A DNA stretch of 64,000 bases from CAVYOE01 sp963770155 (lineage in GTDB: Bacteria; Actinomycetota; Thermoleophilia; Solirubrobacterales; 70-9), in assembly GCA_963770155.1 (NCBI GenBank), contig CAVYOE010000001.1, positions 310,001-374,000 of the forward strand, in the 5' to 3' direction. The position numbers and the translations under genes are program-made. Numbering within the stretch: position 1 is the first letter of the stretch; every line of letters begins with the position of its first letter. Of this stretch, positions 37,263 to 45,672 are shown piece by piece. The notes beneath the pieces are model-generated. The model was not told the DNA's origin. It searched no databases and saw only the letters and a list, made by a program, of their open reading frames with translations.

Positions 37263-37666
37263 AGCATCGCCTCCGGATCCGGCTGCTCGCTGAGCAGCAC
37301 CGAAGGGTCGCTGTCGACGCTGACCGTCCGGTTGTCATCGTCGACGTGCACGACCACCGGGGAATAGGAGTCCAGGTCCTCGGGCTCGTAGGAGCCGAAC
37401 GAGGCGACGATGACCTTGTGGCCCGGCTGGACCAGGCGCGCCGCGGCCCCGTTGACCTGGACGGTTCCCGACCCCGGCTCGCCCTCGATCACATACGTGA
37501 CGAAGCGCGACCCGTTGTCGATGTCCCAGACGTGAACCTGCTCGTTGGGGAGCATGTCGGCCTGAGTCATCAGCTCCGGATCCAGGGTGATGCTGCCGAC
37601 GTACTCGATGTCGCAGTCGGTCACCGTGGCCCGGTGGATCTTCGATTTGAGCATCTGCCTTTGCAT
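37259..37666 (-). CDS. panD: Aspartate 1-decarboxylase proenzyme
   Basis: 135 residues; makes beta-alanine for pantothenate. The self-cleavage site YVGS is at Gly24-Ser25, the same numbering as in E. coli, which supports ATG 37666; the pyruvoyl cofactor forms from Ser25. KSKIHRATVTDCDIEYVGS and VWDIDNGSRF are typical, with Arg and Tyr active-site residues nearby. The ATG overlaps the panC stop by one base (TAATG). The Glu/Asp-rich tail is usual for actinobacteria. Confidence 0.96.
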   Translation of the reverse strand: MQRQMLKSKIHRATVTDCDIEYVGSITLDPELMTQADMLPNEQVHVWDIDNGSRFVTYVIEGEPGSGTVQVNGAAARLVQPGHKVIVASFGSYEPEDLDSYSPVVVHVDDDNRTVSVDSDPSVLLSEQPDPEAML

Positions 37667-38571
37667 TAGGTGCGGGGTCTCCCTTCGCGTTCGTGTGAGT
37701 TGTGAGCAGTGGGCTGAGTCGGAATAACCACGTTGTCGATGAGGCGGGCCTTGCCGACCTTGGCGGCGACGGCCACCAGGACCGGCCGGCCGTTCAGCTC
37801 TGCGACCGCGGACAGGTCTTCGGCATCACGCGCCTCCAGGTACTCGGGATCGATACCGGCGTTGTCCAGCTCGGTGCGCGCAGCGTCGAGCAACCCCTCG
37901 ACCAGGCGCTCTCCGTTTTCGGCTGCATCCTGCGCCGCGGCCAGGGCGCGCGAAAGCGCCAGGGCACGCTGCCGGTCGGCTTCGTCGAGATAGTCGTTGC
38001 GAGAGCTCAGCGCCAGTCCCTCCGGCTCGCGGACGGTCGGCAGGACCAGGATCTCCACAGGGAAATCGAGGTCCCGCACCATGCGGCGGATGACGAGTGC
38101 CTGTTGGGCGTCCTTCTGCCCGAAGTAGGCGACGTCGGGCTGGACGCAGTTGAAGAGCTTCGCGACAACGGTGGTGACGCCGCGGAAATGGGCCGGTCCA
38201 CGCCGTTGGGGAGCGCCGCAGAGGACTCCGGTCAGCTCTGCGTCGACCTCGACCACCGTCGCGAATCCGCCGGGATAGACCTCCGATTCGGCGGGCGCCC
38301 AAAGAAAATCGACGCCCTCGGCCTCGGCAAGCTCGGCGTCGCGGTCCTCGTCCCGCGGGTACGTGTCGAGGTCCTCGCCCTTGTCGAACTGGGCGGGATT
38401 GACGAACAGGCTGACGACCACCACATCGCAGTCGGCGCGTGCCGCCCGCATCAAGGACAGGTGCCCCTCGTGAAAGTGGCCCATGGTCGGCACCAGGCCG
38501 ATCCGCTTCCCCTGCGTGCGCGGCGTCGCAAGTGCCTCGCGGAGCTCGGACTTGGTCCTGAGGATTCTCAC
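37666..38571 (-). CDS. panC: Pantothenate synthetase
   Basis: 301 residues; joins pantoate and beta-alanine using ATP. Motifs: PTMGHFHEGHLSLM (HIGH-type ATP site), VSLFVNPAQFDKGEDLDTYP, GVTTVVAKLFNCVQPDVAYF, GQKDAQQALVIRRMV and LALSSRNDYLD. Length agrees with the family (about 280-300). GTG 38571 overlaps the stop of the DUF2520 gene (GTGA). The C-terminal 15 residues are hydrophilic and probably disordered. Confidence 0.96.
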   Translation of the reverse strand: MRILRTKSELREALATPRTQGKRIGLVPTMGHFHEGHLSLMRAARADCDVVVVSLFVNPAQFDKGEDLDTYPRDEDRDAELAEAEGVDFLWAPAESEVYPGGFATVVEVDAELTGVLCGAPQRRGPAHFRGVTTVVAKLFNCVQPDVAYFGQKDAQQALVIRRMVRDLDFPVEILVLPTVREPEGLALSSRNDYLDEADRQRALALSRALAAAQDAAENGERLVEGLLDAARTELDNAGIDPEYLEARDAEDLSAVAELNGRPVLVAVAAKVGKARLIDNVVIPTQPTAHNSHEREGRPRT

Positions 38572-39377
38572 GCGACTGCCTCCGAGCTGAGTGCCGCGGT
38601 CTGCGTGGCGAGGGCCTCGTACAACGGCAGCAGGTGGGGGGCCGTCCGCTCGATCGCCTTGCGGTGACGTTCGACCGTTGGGGTGTCGCCGCGGGCGATC
38701 GGCCCGGTGAGCGCGTCGGGGCCGTCCTCGGCCCAGTTCGCCGCGGTGCGCAGGACCAGCGGCACGAGCAGTTCGCGCGCCTCATCGACCCCCGCCCGCT
38801 CCAGCAACTCTGCCGCCGACTCTTCCAGGGCGACCAGGAAGTTGGACGCGATCGAGGCGGCGGCGTGGTAAGCGGCTCGGCTCGATTCCGGGACCTCGAA
38901 CGGCTTCATGCCCAGCCGCTCGGATAGCGCGACGGCGGCGCCGAGGGCCTCGCTGGTGGAGCCGGCAACGGCGCACGGCGCGCCACGCGGGTCGGTTTCG
39001 GCATTCGCAAAGGTCTGCAGCGGATGCAGCGAGAACGTGCTTGCACCCGCACTCTCCGCGGCCGACAGAGCGTTTAGGCCGGTGGCCCCGCTCGTGTGCC
39101 CGACCAGAGCCGGGGTCGGGTTGGCGCCGGCAGCGGTCTCCGCGGCGGCGGTGATCTCGGTATCGGGAACGCACAGGAGCGCTACTGCGGCGCCGGCACA
39201 GGCCTCGGCCGCGTCCTGGCGCCCGGCCAGCCGCAGCTCGATTCCGGCCGCGGAACCGGCTCGCGCCAGGGACGTGCCGAGGCGGCCGGCGCCGACGATC
39301 GCCAGCGGATCCAGGCGGGGGCTTGCGGCAGGGGGTTCGGCGGGAAGTTCGGGTGTTACCCGTTCCAGTTCCCTCAT
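38568..39377 (-). CDS. Rossmann-like / DUF2520 protein of the pantothenate operon
   Basis: 269 residues. Residues about 25-140 form a Rossmann domain (LAIVGAGRLGTSLARAGSAA) like NAD(P)-dependent reductases; 150-260 are the helical DUF2520 domain (ESSRAAYHAAASIASNFLVA). In Mycobacterium tuberculosis the gene beside panC/panD (Rv3603c) belongs to the same group. Ketopantoate reduction is the one pantothenate step without a visible gene here, so this protein is a candidate for it, but that is inference. It leads the operon from ATG 39377. The fold also resembles pyrroline-5-carboxylate reductase. Confidence 0.88.
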   Translation of the reverse strand: MRELERVTPELPAEPPAASPRLDPLAIVGAGRLGTSLARAGSAAGIELRLAGRQDAAEACAGAAVALLCVPDTEITAAAETAAGANPTPALVGHTSGATGLNALSAAESAGASTFSLHPLQTFANAETDPRGAPCAVAGSTSEALGAAVALSERLGMKPFEVPESSRAAYHAAASIASNFLVALEESAAELLERAGVDEARELLVPLVLRTAANWAEDGPDALTGPIARGDTPTVERHRKAIERTAPHLLPLYEALATQTAALSSEAVA

Positions 39378-39577
39378 GGGGGAGATACCAGACGGCTTCG
39401 AAGTGATTGGTCGTTGATGCGGTGTGGTGATGCCGGTCCACGCCGTAGCTTCATGAAACGGTCGCGGCCGCTGCGAATTATAGGGCGGGGGTCACGCGGG
39501 CCAGTCTCCGGAAATACCGCTATTTGCGTAAGCCGGGGCCGTCCGCCTGGTCGGGAGCGCGATCTACCATCCGATCG
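39378..39577. other. Divergent intergenic region between the pan operon and the UDG gene
   Basis: Two hundred bases without a gene, less GC-rich than its surroundings around 39460-39530 (GCGAATTATAGGG, GGAAATACCGCTATTTGCG). It must hold the promoter of the minus-strand pantothenate operon, but I could not fix its -10 and -35. GAAATACCGCTATTTGC contains AAATA/TATTT as a short imperfect palindrome. No riboswitch structure was recognised. Confidence 0.5.
39565..39570 (+). promoter_or_regulatory. -10-like hexamer of the uracil-DNA glycosylase gene
   Basis: TACCAT, 7 nt before GTG 39578, the same layout as polA and uvrA. No Shine-Dalgarno between. Confidence 0.45.
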
Positions 39578-40243
39578 GTGCCGGATAAGGAGCAACGCCG
39601 CCAGGAGCTGGTCGAGGTCTACAAGCAGGCCTCGAAGTGCGAGTTGTGCGCGCTCTCAGAGACACGGTCGACTGTGGTCTTCGGTTCCGGAAACGCCGAT
39701 GCCGACCTGATGTTCGTCGGCGAAGCGCCGGGAGCGGAGGAGGATCGCCAGGGGCTCCCGTTCGTGGGCCGCGCCGGCCAGCTGCTGAACGAGTTGCTCG
39801 ATGGCATCGGAATGAAGCGGGAGGACGCCTTCATCGCGAACGTGCTCAAGTGCCGGCCCCCGGGCAACCGCGACCCGCAGCCCGACGAAATCGCCTCCTG
39901 CCAGCCGTACCTGTTGAAGCAGGTCGAGCTGATCGAACCCCGAGTCATCTGCACACTCGGCAACTTCGCCACCAAGCTGCTCACCGGCAACCCGACCGGG
40001 ATCACCAAGGTCCGCGGCACACCGCAGCAGCACCTGATCGGGACGCGCGCCGTCCATCTGTTCCCGCTCTTGCATCCGGCCGCCGCGTTGCGGACGCCGG
40101 CGATGAAGGAGACGCTGCGTGAAGACTTCTCGAAGCTTCCCGAGCTCTTGGGCCAGCCGCTCCCGGACTTGGCTCCGCCCGAGCCTCTCGTCCCCGACGG
40201 CGAGCGCGAGGAGGCGGATCAGCTCGGGCTGTTCACGGGCTGA
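39578..40243 (+). CDS. Family-4-type uracil-DNA glycosylase (Fe-S)
   Basis: 221 residues; removes uracil from DNA. Four Cys that should bind a 4Fe-4S cluster are present: CELC near residue 19-22 and the pair in LKCRPPGNRDPQPDEIASC. Active-site motifs are GEAPGAEEDRQGLPFVGRAG and LHPAAALRTP. The N-terminal region KEQRRQELVEVYKQASKCEL is typical of the thermophile-type family 4. GTG 39578 was preferred to a further upstream start because of the adjacent -10 element. The stop lies 8 nt before tsaE. Confidence 0.93.
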   Translation: MPDKEQRRQELVEVYKQASKCELCALSETRSTVVFGSGNADADLMFVGEAPGAEEDRQGLPFVGRAGQLLNELLDGIGMKREDAFIANVLKCRPPGNRDPQPDEIASCQPYLLKQVELIEPRVICTLGNFATKLLTGNPTGITKVRGTPQQHLIGTRAVHLFPLLHPAAALRTPAMKETLREDFSKLPELLGQPLPDLAPPEPLVPDGEREEADQLGLFTG

Positions 40244-40251
40244 GGGCGGCG

Positions 40252-40674
40252 GTGGGAGCACAGGAGACGGCCAACGCCGAGGAGACCGAGTCGGTCGGCG
40301 CGCAGATCGCTGCACGGCTCGAGCCAGGCGACGTCGTCCTCGTGCGAGGGGGGCTCGGCAGCGGCAAGACGACGCTGATCCGGGGTGCCTGCTCCGCGCT
40401 CGGTGTCACCGATCCAGTCACCTCGCCGACGTTCACGATCGGCCAGCGGTACTCCGGGCGGATCCCGGTCTCCCATCTCGATCTTTACCGGCTCGGGGAC
40501 TCGGGGGTGTCCGGCGAGGATCCCGGGCTGCTCGCCGACTACCTCACCGAGGACGCAATCGCCTTCGTGGAATGGCCGGAGGCAGCCGAGCCCGCGCTGG
40601 GTCGGGTTGTGGCCCTGCGGGTAGAGCTGCGCCACGCCGGCGGCGACCGGCGGGCGATCCTGATCGAGGGGTAA
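40252..40674 (+). CDS. tsaE: tRNA t6A biosynthesis ATPase TsaE
   Basis: 140 residues. Helps TsaB/TsaD make N6-threonylcarbamoyl-adenosine at A37 of ANN-decoding tRNAs. P-loop GGLGSGKTTLIRG, then SPTFTIGQRYSG and VSHLDLYRL, and the ending EDAIAFVEWPEAAEPAL, all typical. GTG 40252 is the first standard start; a CTG at 40240 overlapping the UDG stop is a less likely alternative. The rest of the pathway (tsaB, rimI, tsaD) follows on the same strand after a short minus-strand gene. Confidence 0.94.
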   Translation: MGAQETANAEETESVGAQIAARLEPGDVVLVRGGLGSGKTTLIRGACSALGVTDPVTSPTFTIGQRYSGRIPVSHLDLYRLGDSGVSGEDPGLLADYLTEDAIAFVEWPEAAEPALGRVVALRVELRHAGGDRRAILIEG

Positions 40675-40683
40675 ACCCGGCGG

Positions 40684-40956
40684 CTAGTAGCCGCCGCTGC
40701 CGCCCGAGTCCTCGGTTTCCTTCTGGATCTCTTCTTGAGCGTCGTCCGCCTGCTGCTGGAGCTCTTCGGCCTGCTCTTCGGCTTCCTTCTGGGCGTCTTC
40801 GAGCTGTTCCTCGGCCTCCTGCTGGACCGAATCGATCTGCTCCTGCGCCTCATCGGTGTCGCTGTCGTCGCAGCCGGCGGCGCCGACGCCGAAGGCAGCG
40901 ATCGCGAGAGCGGCAACAACGGCCTTGAGGCGGCGGATTCGCATCCTCACTGCCAT
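40684..40956 (-). CDS. Small coiled-coil lipoprotein
   Basis: 90 residues. The signal (VVAALAIAAFGVGAAGC) ends in a lipobox, Cys29, so the mature protein should be membrane-anchored outside. About 50 residues of highly charged coiled coil follow (EAEEQLEDAQKEAEEQAEEL), then a Gly/Ser tail. This recalls small Braun-type or spacer lipoproteins; the partner is unknown. ATG 40956 was chosen as the first start before the basic n-region. It sits antisense between tsaE and tsaB. Confidence 0.82.
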   Translation of the reverse strand: MAVRMRIRRLKAVVAALAIAAFGVGAAGCDDSDTDEAQEQIDSVQQEAEEQLEDAQKEAEEQAEELQQQADDAQEEIQKETEDSGGSGGY

Positions 40957-41016
40957 ATCTCTGTCGCTCAGATTCACGGGCCGGCACGTTAGCGCCACCG
41001 GGCCGAAACTGTGGTG

Positions 41017-41718
41017 ATGGCGACCGTGCTCGGAATCGACACCGCGACCTCCGCGGCGGTGGTAGCCGTTGCCGCAGACGGCGAGTCCCTCGCGGAGAGC
41101 GCGATCGATCCCGACGAGCGCGGCCGTCCGCGCGCCTCGGCAGCGCTGCTCGAGGCGATCGAGGCGACCGTCGACGAAGCTGGCGGCTGGAACGGGGTCG
41201 ACCTGATCGCCGTCGGCCTCGGTCCCGGCTCCTATACCGGCCTGCGAATCGGGATCTCGACCGCGCGGGGTCTGGCGCAGGCACTCGCCAAGCCGATCGC
41301 CGGGGTAGGCACTCTCACTGCGCTTGCCCGCGGCGTCGCCGAGCAACCGGAGGCAGGGGAGCGTCCCCGCCTGGCTGCGATCGACGCACGCCGTGACGAG
41401 GTCTTCACCTGTCTCGAGGATGAGTCCGGGGCCGAACTCTGGGCGCCGTCGGTGAGCGCCCCCGACGAGCTTGCGAATCGCCTCGGATCGCTGCAAACGC
41501 CGCCGCTGGCTGCCGGAGACGGGGCGCTACGATTTCGGCACGAACTTGAGGCCGCCGGCGCAGTGGTCCCCGCCGATGCGGATCCGGTGCACCGGGTAAG
41601 CGCAAGGCACATATGTGTTCTTGCGTCCGCGCTCAATCCGGGCCGGCCGGAAGAGATCCAGCCCATCTACCTGAGAGCACCAGATGCAGAGGTTTGGCTT
41701 GACAGAGACCGCCGCTGA
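41017..41718 (+). CDS. tsaB: tRNA t6A biosynthesis protein TsaB
   Basis: About 233 residues of the ASKHA fold; scaffold partner of TsaD. N-terminal LGIDTATSAAVVAVA and the hallmark GLGPGSYTGLRIGISTARGL are present. GTG 41011 and 41014 precede ATG 41017 in the same frame. It has no metal-binding HxxxH motif, as expected for the non-catalytic subunit. The 3' end overlaps rimI by 35 nt if the first ATG of that gene is used. Confidence 0.93.
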   Translation: MATVLGIDTATSAAVVAVAADGESLAESAIDPDERGRPRASAALLEAIEATVDEAGGWNGVDLIAVGLGPGSYTGLRIGISTARGLAQALAKPIAGVGTLTALARGVAEQPEAGERPRLAAIDARRDEVFTCLEDESGAELWAPSVSAPDELANRLGSLQTPPLAAGDGALRFRHELEAAGAVVPADADPVHRVSARHICVLASALNPGRPEEIQPIYLRAPDAEVWLDRDRR

Positions 41719-42193
41719 GACCCCCACCGATCAGGGCATGAAGATCCGCCGGCTCGCCTACAGCGACCTGCCGGCGGTCATCTCGATCGAGCGTCGCTCG
41801 TTCGGTACTCCCTGGTCGCTGGCGATGTTCGTGCTGGAGCTCTCGAAGCCGTCCGGCATCTGCCTCGCGATCGACAACGAGGAGGGCAAGCTGATCGGCT
41901 ACCTCGTCTGCTCCCGCTACGAGGACGTATGGCATCTGATGAACGTCGCGATCGACCCCGATCGCCGACGAGAGCGCATCGCCACCGATCTGATCGAGCA
42001 TTTGTTCGAGCAGGCCGGGCCTGCCGAACGGTTCACCCTGGAGGTTCGTGTCTCCAACCGTGCCGCGATCGCGATGTACACGCGGTTCGGCTTCAAGTCC
42101 GCCGGGCTCCGCCGCCGCTACTACCACGACAACGGGGAAGACGCCCTGATCATGTGGCTGGACACGGCGGACGCACGCGCGCTCACCGCTTAG
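41684..42193 (+). CDS. rimI: Ribosomal protein S18-alanine N-acetyltransferase (GNAT)
   Basis: 169 residues; predicted to acetylate the N-terminus of ribosomal protein S18. GNAT motifs: MKIRRLAYSDLPAVISIE at the domain start, acetyl-CoA-binding loop VAIDPDRRRERIATDLIEHL, and RVSNRAAIAMYTRFGFKSAG. The conserved domain begins at ATG 41738, so the first 18 residues (from ATG 41684, inside tsaB) may be over-extended. Clustering with tsaB and tsaD is the normal order in many bacteria. Confidence 0.9.
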   Translation: MQRFGLTETAAETPTDQGMKIRRLAYSDLPAVISIERRSFGTPWSLAMFVLELSKPSGICLAIDNEEGKLIGYLVCSRYEDVWHLMNVAIDPDRRRERIATDLIEHLFEQAGPAERFTLEVRVSNRAAIAMYTRFGFKSAGLRRRYYHDNGEDALIMWLDTADARALTA

Positions 42194-42201
42194 CCGGTGC
42201 C

Positions 42202-43198
42202 GTGCTGATCCTGGCGCTGGAAACCTCTTGTGACGACACCTGTGCGGCGCTGGTGGAGGATCGCCGGGTGCTCTCCAACGTCGTTGCATCCCAGGCCGAG
42301 CTGCACGAGCGCTTCGGCGGGGTCGTCCCCGAGGTCGCGTCCCGCCACCACCTCGAGGTCGTCAATGCAACCGTCGACGCGGCACTCGAGGACGCCGGCC
42401 GCAGCCTCGATGATGTCGACGCCGTCGGCGTCACCAGGGGACCTGGGCTGATCGGGGCCCTTCTCGTCGGCCTCAGCACCGCGAAGGCGATCGCCGCGGC
42501 GCGCCGCTTGCCCCTGATCCCGGTCGATCATCTCCACGGCCACGTCGCCGCCAACGCGCTCGAGCCGGACCCGATCGAGCCGCCGTTCCTCTGCCTGGTT
42601 GCCAGCGGCGGTCACACATTGCTGGCGGGGGTGCGCGAGCCGGGTGGCTACGAGACGCTCGGACAGACACAGGACGACGCAGCCGGAGAAGCACTCGACA
42701 AGGCTGCGCGTCTGCTCGGCCTCGGCTTTCCGGGAGGGCCGGCGATCGAGCGCTGCGCCGCCGACGGCGACCCCCAGGCGTTCGAGTTCCCGGTGGCGAT
42801 GACCCGCGATCCAGGGCTCGACTTCAGCTTCAGCGGTCTCAAGACCGCGCTGGTCTACAAGGTCGAGGAGCTCGGCGAGACCGAGACCGCGCGGCGGCGG
42901 GCAGATCTCGCCGCTTCCTTCCAGGAGGCGGTCGTCGCCCAGCTCACCGCCAAGCTCGGCCGCGCACTCGATCCAGGCGAGTGGAAGGCCGTCGCGCTCG
43001 GAGGCGGGGTTGCGGCCAACTCGCTCCTGCGCGAGCGCGTCAGCGATGCTCTGCGAGGAGCGCGGCCTGCGGCTGAAGCTGGTCGGGCGCGAGCTCTGCA
43101 CCGACAACGCCGCGATGATCGCCGCCGCGGCACGCGAGCTCGAGCCGATCCCGTACCCCGACTACCTCGGCTACGACGCCTTCGCAGAACGCCAGTGA
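42202..43198 (+). pseudogene. tsaD: tRNA t6A transferase TsaD, one frameshift near the 3' end
   Basis: Catalytic subunit for tRNA t6A; about 332 residues if repaired. The start LILALETSCDDTCAALVE, metal motif HLHGHVAANAL, GQTQDDAAGEALDKAA and FSFSGLKTALVYKV are all intact. At about 43050 the frame breaks: SDALR should continue as EERGLRLKLVGRELCTDNAA, which lies in another frame. One added base would restore a full-length protein ending AFAERQ at 43198. As the gene is essential in most bacteria, a missing base in the assembly is more likely than loss. GTG 42202 is the likely start. Confidence 0.9.
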
Positions 43199-43461
43199 GC
43201 GCGCGGACGCAGACAGTCACGCTCTACGCGCGGCCGGAGTGCCATCTCTGCGACGAGGCCCGCTCCGGCCTCGAAGCGACTTCGGCGCGGAGGGACTCCG
43301 AGTTCGAGCTGCGGGAGATCGACATCGACACGGACGACGCGCTGCTCCGAACGCACCTCGAGCGCATCCCGGTGATCGAGATGGACGGCGAGGAGGTCTG
43401 CGACCTCGGCCTCGACGCCGGCCGCTCGTTCGCGGCAAGGCTCGGTACGGTTCCCGCATGA
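43195..43461 (+). CDS. Glutaredoxin-family (DUF836) thioredoxin-fold protein
   Basis: 88 residues with the redox motif CHLC in TLYARPECHLCDEARSGLEA, then a typical thioredoxin fold end (RIPVIEMDGEEVCDLGLDAG). GTG 43195 overlaps the tsaD stop and its own stop overlaps the rex ATG (ATGA). In streptomycetes such a gene sits directly before rex, so the order is conserved. It probably handles protein disulfides; the partner is unknown. Unlike its neighbours it has no frameshift. Confidence 0.88.
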   Translation: MSARTQTVTLYARPECHLCDEARSGLEATSARRDSEFELREIDIDTDDALLRTHLERIPVIEMDGEEVCDLGLDAGRSFAARLGTVPA

Positions 43462-44158
43462 TCGAGGAAGGCGTCGCCTCGCCGGCGGCGATCAGAGCGA
43501 GGAGGCGGCTCGAGGCGCGCGGCCCGATCGTCGCCGACGGCGAGCGCCTCTCCCTCGGGGTCGCGGCGCGGCTCTCCCGCTATCTCCAGGTCCTGACCCA
43601 GGCGCGGAAGATGGGCAAGGAGACGATCTCCTCCCAGGAGCTCGCCGAGTACACGCACATCAACTCGACCCAGATCCGCCGCGACCTCTCGGGATTCGGC
43701 AAGTTCGGCAAGCGCGGCGTCGGCTACCAGGTCGATTCCCTGGTCCGGGAGATCCGCAAGATCCTGCGCACCTCCGGCCAGCACAACATCGCCCTGTTCG
43801 GCGCGGGCAACCTCGGCCAGGCGATCGCGAGCTCCGACATCTTCGCCGACCACGGGTTCCAGGTCGTGGCCATCTTCGACGTCGACCCCTCCGTGGTCGG
43901 ACGCCGGGTCGGGCCAGCTCACGGTCCGCGACATCTCCGACGCTGCAGAGCGATGGTCGCCGACGAGGAGATCGTCGTCGGCGTGCTCGCTGTCCCGGCG
44001 GCTGCGGCCCAGGAGGTCGCCGACCGGCTGTTGAGGCAGGGGTGACGATCATCTTCAACTACTCCGAGCAGCTGCTCCAGGTGCCGCCCGAGGTCACTGT
44101 CCACACCTCGAGCCCGGCGGTGGACCTCCTCTACGCGCTCTACTTCTATCTGACATGA
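43458..44158 (+). pseudogene. rex: Redox-sensing repressor Rex, broken by about three frameshifts
   Basis: NADH-responsive repressor of respiratory and fermentative genes, about 230 residues if repaired. The winged helix (SRYLQVLTQARKMGKETISS, STQIRRDLSGFGKFGKRGVG) and Rossmann start (ALFGAGNLGQAIAS) are intact in one frame. Near 43905 the frame moves to give QLTVRDISDAAE and near 43945 returns to MVADEEIVVGVLAVPAAA. Near 44030 it moves again to VTIIFNYSEQLLQVPP and VDLLYALYFYLT. All conserved segments are still present, so base errors or very recent indels are the cause, not decay. Confidence 0.88.
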
Positions 44159-45328
44159 GCGGCCGTGACTCGGCCTCGATCTGGGCCGGGCCCGGGAGAT
44201 CTTCGAGGCCTCGCAGGACTTCACGATCGGGCTCGAGGAGGAGTTCGCGATCGTCGATCCGGAGAGCCTCGAGCTCGCGCACCGCTTCGAGGATGTACGA
44301 CGCATGCCAGGAGGACGAGGTGCTGGCGGAGGCGGCCGCGGGCGAGCTGATCGACACCGAGATCGAGATCCGATCGGGCAGGGGAGAGAACATTCGCCGG
44401 GGCCGCCGCGCTGCAGCGCGAGCATCGGACGCCGCCTCTTTGCCCTCGCCGAGGACATGGGGTTGGCGCTGGCGCGCGACCGGGACCCACCCGTGGGCCG
44501 AACTACCTCGACCAGCAGATCATCGACACGCCCCACTACCAGCGGCTCCGCGCCGACCTCGGCTGGGTCGCCCAGCGCAACAACACCTGGAGCCTCCACG
44601 TCCACGTCGGAGTGCGAGGCGCCGACCGGGCGATCGCCGTCTGCGACGCGCTGCGCGAGCTGCTGCCGCTGCTGCTCGCGGCCTCGGCCAACTCGCCCTT
44701 CCTCGACGGCGAGGACACCGGCCTGCACACGGTGCGCACCCAGATCTTCACCCGCACCTTCCCGCGCTGCGGCATCCACGAGCCGTTCGGGGACTGGGAC
44801 GCCTACGCCGATTTCGTCGAGCCTGCTCGAGCGCACCGCCTCGATAGTGGAGGCGACCCAGCTGTGGTGGAGCGTGCGGCCCCACCACCGCTTCGGCACG
44901 GTCGAGGTGCGGATCTGCGACGCGCAGACCAGCGGCGACGAGTCGTTCGGGCTGCTGGCCTGCTGGCCGCCTGCGTCGCCCAGCTGGCGCTCGACTACGA
45001 CGAGGGGCGGATCGGGGAGCCGCGCGCCGGCAAGCTGATCGAGGAGAACCTGTGGCGCGCGATCCGCTTCGGCATGGACGGCAAGATGATCGACTTCGAC
45101 GCGGGCGAGGAGATCGAGGCCGCGGCCGCCCTCGAGCGACTGCTCGAGTGGACTGCGCCCGCCCGCGAGAAGCTCGGGCTCGATCTCGTACGGTGCCGAG
45201 CCCGAACGGCGCCCAGCGGCGCGCGACGGCGCTCGCCGACGGCGCCTCGATCGAGGAGATCTATCGCGACGCGGTGGCCGAGACGCAGGAAGACATACGC
45301 TGCCGAGGGCGTGAGGGACGTGAGATGA
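44155..45328 (+). pseudogene. GCS2-type carboxylate-amine ligase (YbdK-like), heavily frameshifted
   Basis: About 390 residues if restored; ATP-dependent ligase of the glutamate-cysteine ligase 2 group. Conserved segments appear in order but in changing frames: DFTIGLEEEFAIVDPESLEL (about 44220), GELIDTEIEIRSGRGE, RLFALAEDMGLALA, NYLDQQIIDTPHYQRLRADL with NNTWSLHVHVGV, DTGLHTVRTQIFTRTFPRCG, LWWSVRPHHRFGTVEVRICD and LDYDEGRIGEPRAGKLIEEN, ending YAAEGVRDVR. About ten single-base shifts are needed. The start ATG 44155 overlaps the rex stop and the stop overlaps the next ATG, so the operon layout is otherwise normal. Substrate unclear. Confidence 0.82.
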
Positions 45329-45658
45329 ACGAAGAGCCCCAACAGAAGGACGGAGGGCGCCCGACCAGGAGCAGTCGGAGGAGGAGCTTCGCGCGCAGCT
45401 CGAGGAGGAGATCCGGAAGGTCAGGGTCGAGGACGTGCTCCTGCAGAGCGTGGTCAGCGTCCTCAACCTGACCGCCCGCCGGATCGCCAAGGACGACGAG
45501 CGCGATCTCGAGCAGGCCAGGGTCGGGAATCGACGCCTGCCGCGCGCTGGTTGAGCATGCTGCCCGAGGAGGCGACCGGACAGGTGCGCGAGGCCCTTTC
45601 CGAGCTCCAGATGCTCTACGCGAAGCACGCCAAGGACGGCGAAGCGCCTCATAGATAG
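45325..45658 (+). pseudogene. DUF1844 protein, frameshifted
   Basis: About 110 residues if repaired. Pieces in three frames: MNEEPQQKDGGRP from ATG 45325, then SEEELRAQLEEEIRKVRVED with VLLQSVVSVLNLTARRIAKD, then GIDACRALVE and MLPEEATGQVREALSELQML ending EAPHR. The core (VEDVLLQSVV, ERDLEQARVG, ALSELQMLYA) is that of DUF1844, a small helical family of unknown role common in actinobacteria. About three base changes restore it. Confidence 0.75.
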
Positions 45659-45672
45659 ACTGCCGCGCCGCT

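Noticed and set aside
39378..39577. Riboswitch before the pantothenate operon
   Set aside because: No conserved core or convincing extended pairing was found; only a short imperfect palindrome.
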